From: a virus | Virus record (IMG/VR): IMGVR_UViG_3300049489_000089 | Location: 1-29,295 of that record | Direction: 5' to 3' (one strand) | Length of the DNA: 29,295 nucleotides | In this document: positions 23,654-29,295 of the stretch, in pieces | How the letters are laid out: every line of letters begins with the position of its first letter | How positions within the stretch are numbered: the first letter of the stretch is position 1 | Made by a program: the position numbers and the translations under genes | Notes under the pieces: generated by a model | Databases searched by the model: none | The model's input: only the letters and a program-made list of their open reading frames with translations | Told to the model about the DNA's origin: nothing

Positions 23654-24172
23654 TTAAGGTGGAGGCATATAAAGAGCCTTGAACCCTAGGTTCTTGAAGC
23701 CTTTCATAGCCAAATACCTGACCTGCTTTTCGCTTTTACCCGAGTTGTCAAAGATATCGATCAAAAGCGGAATCTTTGTACTGTTAGAGAAATCCTTTAC
23801 GACTTCCAGCATCTTGCCCTGAATGTTGTATCCCTTGCGGTATTCCGGCGTTACGTAGAAGGCGACGTTCGTAAAAAAGCCTTGTTTTGACCACCAAAGT
23901 TCGGTATAACCAAGGACCATTGCACCGACAATTATACCATCTTCGCCAGCGCAGGATGCGCGCTGACCGCCCTCGCGGGCTTCTAGGGCCAATAGGACAA
24001 CCCCCCGATTATCCTCGATAATTTGGTCTATGGTCTCCTTGATAAGAGGTACATCGTGCTGCAGGATGTCACCAATGTTGTTCTCGTTGGTGACGTTGGT
24101 AAGGAAAAGAGTGAGACCTAAAGTGTCTTCTTTTGTGGCATTTCTGTAGGTGATGCCTTTGTGCGAGTACAT
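23654..24172 (-). CDS. GNAT-family N-acetyltransferase
   Basis: The fold is shown by an N-terminal ITYRNATKEDTLGL, the strand GIIVGAMVLGYTELWW, and the acetyl-CoA binding segment NVAFYVTPEYRKGYNIQGKMLEV (the family's R/Q-x-x-G-x-G/A loop is RKGYNIQGK). It ends with the usual closing strand GFKNLGFKALYM. It should transfer an acetyl group to an amine; the target may be a virion or host protein. AAGGG lies seven bases before the ATG. It sits within the virion operon between a small structural gene and the 1487-aa protein, a recurrent location for such enzymes in podoviruses, but the role is not established. Confidence 0.8.
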   Translation of the reverse strand: MYSHKGITYRNATKEDTLGLTLFLTNVTNENNIGDILQHDVPLIKETIDQIIEDNRGVVLLALEAREGGQRASCAGEDGIIVGAMVLGYTELWWSKQGFFTNVAFYVTPEYRKGYNIQGKMLEVVKDFSNSTKIPLLIDIFDNSGKSEKQVRYLAMKGFKNLGFKALYMPPP

Positions 24173-24174
24173 TT

Positions 24175-24453
24175 TTATCCCTTCGTAAGTGGCGGTGCCT
24201 GCTTGCCTTTAGCTAGATGAGCGCCCTTTTCCTTGCGAATCTGGGCAATGAACTGTTCAAGAATCTTGGCTCCTGCATCGGAATTACCATCCCCAAGCAT
24301 CGAAACGACGTCTGCTGGGATAACGAATTCACCTTCTGAAAGAGCAGCAGGTGTGGTTCCGTTAATACTTGCAGGCACATCGTCGGACATTCCTTTTCCG
24401 GGAGTCCCTTTGTGGATGCTTTTCATCAGCTTCATAATAGCGCCTTTGTTCAT
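24175..24453 (-). CDS. Small virion-associated protein (92 aa) with the GEFVIPADVVS motif
   Basis: Function not recognised. The central stretch DDVPASINGTTPAALSEGEFVIPADVVSMLGDGN matches a recurring motif (GEFVIPxDVVxxLG) seen in small or large structural proteins of many podoviruses; split here as ALSEGEFVIPADVVSMLG. The N-terminus is basic and the C-terminus is helical and Lys-rich. AAGGAG lies nine bases before the ATG. The stop is three bases before the acetyltransferase start. The neighbours on both sides are virion or virion-linked genes, so a structural or assembly role is likely. Confidence 0.72.
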   Translation of the reverse strand: MNKGAIMKLMKSIHKGTPGKGMSDDVPASINGTTPAALSEGEFVIPADVVSMLGDGNSDAGAKILEQFIAQIRKEKGAHLAKGKQAPPLTKG

Positions 24454-24471
24454 AGTGAAACTCCTTGTGGG

Positions 24472-24738
24472 TTATGAAATCTTACCCGATTCTTGCAGTT
24501 GAGTCAAAAGGGTCCCCAGAACAGCCCTTACGTCCGCTAGGGTGCCCGCTGAGGCATCCAAGGTGTATTGGGGGGTCAGTCCAGTTACCTTGATCCGATC
24601 CTTTGTAAAGGGCGTCTCTGGGAGCCTTTCGATGGTCCTTTCCAAAGCTTGAATAAGCTTGTAAAGGTAATCCGTCAGTTCTTCCAAATCGGCTTCTTTT
24701 CTGAATTTCTTGGGTGGTTGTGGGAGTCTTATTCTCAT
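24472..24738 (-). CDS. Hypothetical virion-operon protein (88 aa)
   Basis: Not recognised. I chose the ATG at 24738 (MRIRLPQPPKKFRKEADLEE), six bases after the nozzle gene stop, over an in-frame ATG at 24780 that would extend 14 basic residues into that gene. The body is helical with a likely coiled coil (LTDYLYKLIQALERTIERL), then VTGLTPQYTLDASAGTLADVRAVLGTLLTQL, a pattern resembling small trimerising tail or fibre accessory proteins. No membrane segment. It lies between the nozzle and the small GEFVIP protein in the same orientation. Confidence 0.65.
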   Translation of the reverse strand: MRIRLPQPPKKFRKEADLEELTDYLYKLIQALERTIERLPETPFTKDRIKVTGLTPQYTLDASAGTLADVRAVLGTLLTQLQESGKIS

Positions 24739-24743
24739 TGTTG

Positions 24744-26555
24744 TTACTGGTCTCCGTCGGGCATTATACCTGCACGCCACAGTCCGAGACGATAATTACT
24801 CATGGCATTAGACACTTCAATACGAAGGGACATTTGACGCGCTCTTCCACGAAGAGAGATTTTCTCGGTATTCGGTCCAATTGTATAAGGCCCTTTAACC
24901 GTAACTTGTCCCATGGGGCTGCGCTTCAGCTTGATGTACGCACGCATGTAATTGCCGTCCAACTCCGTTACGTCAGGGATAATACGATCAATAAAGGTCA
25001 TAGGCTGACCTTCTTCAATGTCAAAGAACCCGCTTTCGATGTAACTTGGCAGCTCTGCACCGTCTGCGTCGTGTCCGTATTCGTGGCTAAAAGCTGCCTC
25101 AGATACAGCCGTAGCAATGGGGTAGTCCAAAAGATTTGAGTCAACCCACGTAGAACGAGCAAGATTGCCGTCCGCCCAAGTACCGTCTACGTAGTTATAA
25201 ATAACGTAGCGATTGTTTTCGTTGGAATTGACAGTTGGGTAGAACCACCAAATTTCATTGAACTCGGAATTGGTACCACAATAGATTTTCTCTTTTTGGT
25301 CATAGTTGATTGCGTAGTCAGAACCGGGTTCAAACACAGCCTTGTGGATTGAACAAGGAAGATTCTGAACTGAACCGTCGTATCGAAAGAACGAACGCTT
25401 GCCCATCCAGTGCACCACACCATTGACATCGACCGCTGCATTCGGAGCAATCAGACCGCAAGCAATACCTACACGATCTTGGGTGAAATAGAACGGAGCA
25501 CCTTTGTACGTAATGACGTGTGCGCCTTCATCGGTAAAAGCCACGATTTCTTTCTTTGATTTGACTGCACCGACTACGTAAGAGCCTGAATTGAAGCGGA
25601 AGCCACCCGCTGCGTTTGTGACGGCAGGAGACCATTCAGTATAGTTTTCTTGCTGGGACCAACGACCTACAAGCGGATCGAAATCACCACCGAAAGCACT
25701 TGTACCAAGAAGCATCATGTGTCGTGCTTCTTCAGTAATCAACATCACATTGCTTTGTGTGGGAATTGCAGAACTGGCAACGGAGCACCGAGTATTCAGT
25801 CCATCAGACTTATCCCAACGATAAACCTTGCCTCCTTTCAGAAGAGCCAAAAGGTCTTCGCCCCACGTATCAAAAGTCCACAGACGCATGTTGTCTGTCA
25901 AAGACCCAGCAACACCTATACCGTAAGCACCTGCACCGTAAGCGCCTGAGCCGTAGCCCGAGGCAGGTTCGTTGTTCTGCCTTCCTGTTTCAAGAAGGTA
26001 CGAGACAGTAAGAGCGCCTCCGATCTTTGTCTTGGCTGTTGTATTGGCAATAGAACAGTTTCCATTAACCGAGACAACGTAATTGTTGGCATTGGCGCTG
26101 GTAACTTCCATAATGCCGTGAAGGTCAAGCCCTGCATCAGAAACAGAAGTGAAAACTACGTAGTCGCCTGCTACGGCTTGATGACCCGCATCGGATACTT
26201 TTACCCGGGTAGTATTCGAAGCGTAGGTATTGATTGCAGAAGTTTCAGTTCCCGTAGCTCGTATAGGAGTTACGTCATACCAATCTCCTGAGTTGTAGAT
26301 AAACAACCCTTTGTGAGTACCAATACCGTAGTACTTGTCACCGTCAAGAGCTGCCCACGTTAAGGCTTCGCGAGCAACACCTCGGAAGTTATTGTCGTGC
26401 GAAAGCGACAACCAACCACCGAGCTTCTCGGGGTTTCCTTTGTGGAATCGTACTTTATCTCCGTCTACCCATTGCCCCTTGGCTTGATATGTCGTGATGT
26501 CACGATTAATACCGTTCTGGATTTCAATGGGTTTAAGTTTGGTGTCGCCGGGCAT
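24744..26555 (-). CDS. Tail nozzle/hub protein, P22 gp10-like
   Basis: Forms the lower tail of short-tailed phages and keeps packaged DNA in place. The N-terminal INRDITTYQAKGQWVDGDKV with KLGGWL matches the packaged-DNA stabilisation protein family. A Tyr/Gly repeat (GYGSGAYGAGAYGIG) and successive strand-turn units with Trp/Asp-Gly (LWTFDTWGEDLLAL, VVHWMGKRSFFRYDG) suggest a beta-propeller body. The length of 603 aa is in the range for such nozzle proteins. The ribosome site is weak; the start at 26555 lies ten bases after the upstream stop. Neighbouring fibre and adaptor genes support the call. Confidence 0.78.
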   Translation of the reverse strand: MPGDTKLKPIEIQNGINRDITTYQAKGQWVDGDKVRFHKGNPEKLGGWLSLSHDNNFRGVAREALTWAALDGDKYYGIGTHKGLFIYNSGDWYDVTPIRATGTETSAINTYASNTTRVKVSDAGHQAVAGDYVVFTSVSDAGLDLHGIMEVTSANANNYVVSVNGNCSIANTTAKTKIGGALTVSYLLETGRQNNEPASGYGSGAYGAGAYGIGVAGSLTDNMRLWTFDTWGEDLLALLKGGKVYRWDKSDGLNTRCSVASSAIPTQSNVMLITEEARHMMLLGTSAFGGDFDPLVGRWSQQENYTEWSPAVTNAAGGFRFNSGSYVVGAVKSKKEIVAFTDEGAHVITYKGAPFYFTQDRVGIACGLIAPNAAVDVNGVVHWMGKRSFFRYDGSVQNLPCSIHKAVFEPGSDYAINYDQKEKIYCGTNSEFNEIWWFYPTVNSNENNRYVIYNYVDGTWADGNLARSTWVDSNLLDYPIATAVSEAAFSHEYGHDADGAELPSYIESGFFDIEEGQPMTFIDRIIPDVTELDGNYMRAYIKLKRSPMGQVTVKGPYTIGPNTEKISLRGRARQMSLRIEVSNAMSNYRLGLWRAGIMPDGDQ

Positions 26556-26564
26556 AGCAGTTGA

Positions 26565-28001
26565 TTAAAACTCAGCAACAATAACAAGAGCCCAAGAAGC
26601 TGCCGTTAAATTACCTGTTGCGCCTGTTGTTTTATTAAAAACACGGGCAGGACCACCGCTACCAATAGCATAAAAAAGATTTGTTGAATTTGCCCCAAAA
26701 CTCAAACCTAAGGTACCTCCCGAACTAGCATCATTCCAAGAAGCCACGCGATCACCGACAGACCATCCATATTCAGATGATAAACATACATAAAAAGCTC
26801 TTACGCGAGTTGGTGCTGACGGTTGTCCGTGCGCAATACTTGCATCATCACCAGCAGCAACAGTTTGTTGTGGGGTGATTACAACCCAAGTCCCACAAAC
26901 GGTTTTCCAACCCCCGCTAATTGCCATAAGACCAATCCGTGTCCCAGACCAAGCCTTACGAGTCGTCTGTCCATCAATAGTCTCCGAAGCGTTACCATCA
27001 AACGTAACAGCGTACGCCGGATCAATGCCCGTATCTTCGTGGGAGAACCAGAAGATATTACCAATACCAAAAGTAGCTGCAGCCGGAAGAGTCAGCGTTG
27101 CATCAGCAGACATACCTGAATACGTAATAGAACCATTACGGTCACCAGTTACGACTGTGTAGTTGCCCGTCTTGGTCCCAGAGTTACCAAACTTGGTTGC
27201 ATTCTGAACTGAAAGCTTTCTTACATTACCTACACTGGTGTTGTACGCAAGCAAGTAATCTACGGACACTTGCGGAGTTGTCTCTTCAGTAAGGGTATTG
27301 ATTGATTTCAATACAGACTGTACGTTTGCCTTGACAACTTGTGTACCAGACTGATCGTAAAGGACGAAGGCGTCCGACACAGCAACGGCTGTTTCTTCAG
27401 TCAATCCATTGATTGCGTTACCAAAGAAAGTTGAAACGCGAACATTGTTTCTTGCACCGTTTTCAGAAGTATCAAAAATCTGCATAAGATCATTTGGGTC
27501 ACCCCCGGTAGCATCTGTCGTTACGTTAGACACTGCTGCCAGAATTGTGGAAGTAATCCCCGGGAACGCATTGATGGATACGGTGCGCGCAATCTCTCTT
27601 ACATTCGTTCCGTCTGAAATAACAATACCCTGCTCTGCACCCGAACCCGCGCCTGAGAAGTCAACACCAATGGTGCCGCCGTTGTTCTTAAGGGTGACCT
27701 TGTTTGAGCCCGTCATCTTGTTACGGACAAAGTAGAAGCTTTCTACGGCAGGGACAAACAGACTTACGTTGGATGTAGGAGCCCCCGTAAGCACAAGCTG
27801 AGAGTTGCGACCTTCGTCAGTAGCCCCCGAGTTGGTACTCAGTGTAGAGTCTCCTGCTGTAGTCATGGCTACGCAAACAAGACCAAAGCATTCGTCAATC
27901 ATGTCGATCATGTTGGAATTAAGAACAGAACCCCACGTGTTGGAGTTTTCTCCGGGGGTTTGCTTTTCTAGGCGTTTACGAGCGGTAAATGTTGAAACCA
28001 T
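26565..28001 (-). CDS. Tail fibre-like structural protein (478 aa) with an internal repeat
   Basis: The N-terminal KQTPGENSNTWGSVLNSNMI matches a virion-attachment motif (GxNxxTWGxxxNxN) found at the start of many phage tail fibre or tail appendage proteins. The rest is Ser/Thr/Asn/Gly-rich and beta-prone, as in fibre shafts. Residues 197-270 are two tandem 37-residue copies beginning INGLTEET and INTLTEET. The C-terminal portion (WSGTRIGLMAISGGWKTVCG, then GWSVGDRVASWNDASSGG) resembles a globular receptor-binding tip. CGGAG lies about ten bases before the ATG. It probably contributes to host recognition. Confidence 0.72.
   Translation of the reverse strand: MVSTFTARKRLEKQTPGENSNTWGSVLNSNMIDMIDECFGLVCVAMTTAGDSTLSTNSGATDEGRNSQLVLTGAPTSNVSLFVPAVESFYFVRNKMTGSNKVTLKNNGGTIGVDFSGAGSGAEQGIVISDGTNVREIARTVSINAFPGITSTILAAVSNVTTDATGGDPNDLMQIFDTSENGARNNVRVSTFFGNAINGLTEETAVAVSDAFVLYDQSGTQVVKANVQSVLKSINTLTEETTPQVSVDYLLAYNTSVGNVRKLSVQNATKFGNSGTKTGNYTVVTGDRNGSITYSGMSADATLTLPAAATFGIGNIFWFSHEDTGIDPAYAVTFDGNASETIDGQTTRKAWSGTRIGLMAISGGWKTVCGTWVVITPQQTVAAGDDASIAHGQPSAPTRVRAFYVCLSSEYGWSVGDRVASWNDASSGGTLGLSFGANSTNLFYAIGSGGPARVFNKTTGATGNLTAASWALVIVAEF
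27192..27413 (-). repeat. Two tandem 37-residue protein repeats in the tail fibre gene
   Basis: Unit 1 (27303-27413) begins INGLTEETAVAVSDAFVLYD and unit 2 (27192-27302) begins INTLTEETTPQVSVDYLLAY. Both share the pattern IN-x-LTEET-x(3)-VS and a later V-x-K/R-x(4)-V core, with a spacing of exactly 111 bases. They are diverged, so this is a protein-level repeat of a fibre shaft and not a recent DNA duplication. Confidence 0.75.
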
Positions 28002-28007
28002 AAATTG

Positions 28008-28688
28008 TTACTCCGGTGAAATCGGCCCGTTAAGGGTGTTCATGTTTGACTGTGTGTTGGCTGGCTCAAGTCCTTGATCCCTGCGTTCTCGTCGGTTTTC
28101 GTTCACAACGTCACGCAAGCAAATCTGGTAGTTACCCTCAAGGGTATTTACTACCGAGAAATTCTTGGCAAACTTGGCCTGTTCAATCAGGGTAGCGTAA
28201 TATAGCATATCGCTGAAATTCGATGTAAATACGTTAACACTTAGGGTCGCAGAAAGGGGCTCCGGACGACCTGCGTATGAAAGCTTGAAATCCCCTGCAT
28301 TAGAGCACGTGGGGGCAATGATGAACTGGGAGGACGAGTAGTCAGCGTAATATTCCGGCTCCCCTACTGAAGTGGCTCCAAAAGGCCAATAATCCTCACA
28401 GAAGGAGTCTGTGGATTTAAAAAGTGTCTTCAAAGTTCCGTCAGGACGAACGTATCGAAGATTGAACCCGAAACGGTATCCATTGGGTTTGTTTACAGTA
28501 AAACCACTGGCTGCGCACGAGACGTTGGTGTTAAGTCGCAGATGTGACGAATCAATCTCGCGCGTGAGTCGCTGCTCTGCGAGGTCTACTGCCACCGGGA
28601 TGTACGCCTTGAATTCTATACCGTCGTCCTCAAAGTAGGATTGGACAGCAGAAACAAGGGTTGAATAGGATGTAACTGGATTTACCAT
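28008..28688 (-). CDS. Putative head-tail adaptor protein (226 aa)
   Basis: The N-terminal VTSYSTLVSAVQSYF and YIPVAVDLAEQRLTREIDSS form helices like those of podovirus adaptor proteins that dock on the portal. It continues with a strand-rich central part (FNLRYVRPDGTLKTL, GEPEYYADYSSSQFIIAP) and a C-terminal helix pair (FSDMLYYATLIEQAKFAKN). This layout resembles the adaptor family of short-tailed phages such as SU10 and the T7 gp11 role. The gene order of adaptor, fibre and nozzle supports it. AGAAGG lies 12 bases before the ATG. The call rests on general pattern only. Confidence 0.58.
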   Translation of the reverse strand: MVNPVTSYSTLVSAVQSYFEDDGIEFKAYIPVAVDLAEQRLTREIDSSHLRLNTNVSCAASGFTVNKPNGYRFGFNLRYVRPDGTLKTLFKSTDSFCEDYWPFGATSVGEPEYYADYSSSQFIIAPTCSNAGDFKLSYAGRPEPLSATLSVNVFTSNFSDMLYYATLIEQAKFAKNFSVVNTLEGNYQICLRDVVNENRRERRDQGLEPANTQSNMNTLNGPISPE

Positions 28689-28708
28689 GTGACCATTATA
28701 CCTTCTTT

Positions 28709-28738
28709 AGAGCGCATAGCGCGATGCCATAAAATGGC
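28709..28738 (-). repeat. Two short adjacent inverted repeats in the 50-base gap
   Basis: In the gap between the Gly-rich gene and the adaptor gene, the minus strand reads GCCAT-TTT-ATGGC (28726-28738) and then GCGC-TAT-GCGC (about 28711-28723). No run of T follows, so this is not a standard rho-independent terminator. It may be an RNA processing or translational spacer element, or chance. Confidence 0.35.
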
Positions 28739-29295
28739 TTAAAAATACCAATAAAACCTAACTTCACCACGCGCCCCAGCACCTCCCGTAGTAAGTCCTT
28801 GGTCTCCACCAGAGCCTCCCGCACCGGGCAGAAAAGCTGGATCACCATTACCTCCTGTACGAGTATTACCGCCACCATCGTTATACAATACAGAATTAGC
28901 TCCCGCACCGCCCAATAAACCCGCGCCTGCACTACCTGTATAGCCTGCAATACGCCCAGATTCTGCGGACCCTAAGGTTTGTTTTCCACCAATAGAACTC
29001 CCTGCAGTTCCCGCAGCTCCCCCCGCTCCTCCGGTTCCTCCGCCTCCTCCGCCTAATCCTCCGACACCACCTGATGTAGACAATGTACCCGTTGTAGCAC
29101 CATTTAAAGTAACCGCAGTTATGCTAGATGCGCTTCCCGTTGTACCTGTTGCACCTACAGCACCTCCGCCTCCCCCCACACCACAGGTAAAATTTATTGT
29201 TTTACCCCAATCGTCACTTCTGACTGCAAAAGACGCTATAGTAACGGAACCAGAACCACCCCCACCTCCATCATCGGCGGCACCTGTGTTTCCAC
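28739..29295 (-). CDS. Glycine-rich tail fibre/adhesin protein, 5'-partial
   Basis: The frame is open from the window edge to the stop at 28739; an internal GTG at 29179 is probably not the true start, because the in-frame sequence upstream continues in the same style (GSGSVTIASFAVRSDDWGK). The protein is extremely glycine-rich, with many GGxGG and GxxG runs (GGLGGGGGGTGGAGGAAG), and ends in the aromatic tail ARGEVRFYWYF. This design (polyglycine sandwich-type adhesin, with a C-terminal hydrophobic plug) is seen at the tip of phage fibres and tail appendages. It begins the visible part of the minus-strand virion block and may determine host binding. Confidence 0.78.
   Translation of the reverse strand, partial: GNTGAADDGGGGGSGSVTIASFAVRSDDWGKTINFTCGVGGGGGAVGATGTTGSASSITAVTLNGATTGTLSTSGGVGGLGGGGGGTGGAGGAAGTAGSSIGGKQTLGSAESGRIAGYTGSAGAGLLGGAGANSVLYNDGGGNTRTGGNGDPAFLPGAGGSGGDQGLTTGGAGARGEVRFYWYF

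Noticed and set aside
28695-28700. TATAAT on the minus strand, a possible -10 box before the adaptor gene
   Set aside because: It lies so close to the ATG that the transcript would start at or inside the coding sequence and leave out the AGAAGG ribosome site; no -35-like sequence is found at the right distance.
1-29295. tRNA genes, CRISPR arrays, insertion sequences and attachment sites
   Set aside because: Coding sequence fills nearly the whole window, the largest clear gap is about 50 bases, and no cloverleaf, regularly spaced repeat, transposase or terminal inverted repeat pattern was seen by eye.

Overview
The window looks like part of a tailed double-stranded DNA bacteriophage (Caudoviricetes), probably short-tailed (podovirus-like) and probably infecting a Gram-negative bacterium. 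Evidence: genes are packed with almost no spacing, many with overlapping start and stop codons. A phage-type ribonucleotide reductase sits beside DUF3310 and DUF2493 proteins. A T4-lysozyme-like endolysin is followed by a run of virion genes that includes a P22 gp10-like tail nozzle protein, tail fibre proteins and two giant internal-virion-type proteins. No integrase, repressor, tRNA, rRNA, CRISPR array or insertion sequence was seen. The host cannot be named from this stretch. Capsid, portal, terminase and most replication genes are not visible and presumably lie outside the window.

Layout: two convergent gene blocks meet at about 11.44-11.50 kb. The plus-strand block (1-11498) starts inside a class II (B12-dependent) ribonucleotide reductase split by a 311-residue LAGLIDADG intein placed exactly at the catalytic cysteine. 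After two small genes (one is DUF3310) comes a cassette of seven genes (2860-8171): three GT-A-like glycosyltransferases, a nucleotidyltransferase-cupin fusion, two SAM methyltransferases and a DUF115/Maf-like protein. Together they look like a pathway that activates, transfers and methylates a sugar. A calcineurin-like phosphoesterase, a SLOG/DUF2493 protein, three unknown small genes, an HNH-like protein, another unknown gene and the endolysin complete the block.

The minus-strand block (29295 down to 11437) holds, in transcription order: a glycine-rich fibre-tip protein (cut by the window edge), a head-tail adaptor-like protein, a tail-fibre-like protein, the nozzle protein, two small virion-associated genes, a GNAT acetyltransferase, a 1487-residue protein with a lytic-transglycosylase-like domain, a 2341-residue polyvalent-type protein carrying an ADP-ribosyltransferase-like domain, and a membrane-anchored PAS-domain protein. 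The two giant proteins fit a role in genome ejection: wall digestion plus delivery of an effector enzyme into the host.

The strongest leads are: (i) the glycan cassette; (ii) the ART-like domain, whose DNA is about 38% G+C by hand count against about 53% in its flanks, which suggests an inserted module; (iii) a PAS protein with a membrane anchor but no output domain, beside the lysis gene; and (iv) the intein at the radical cysteine.
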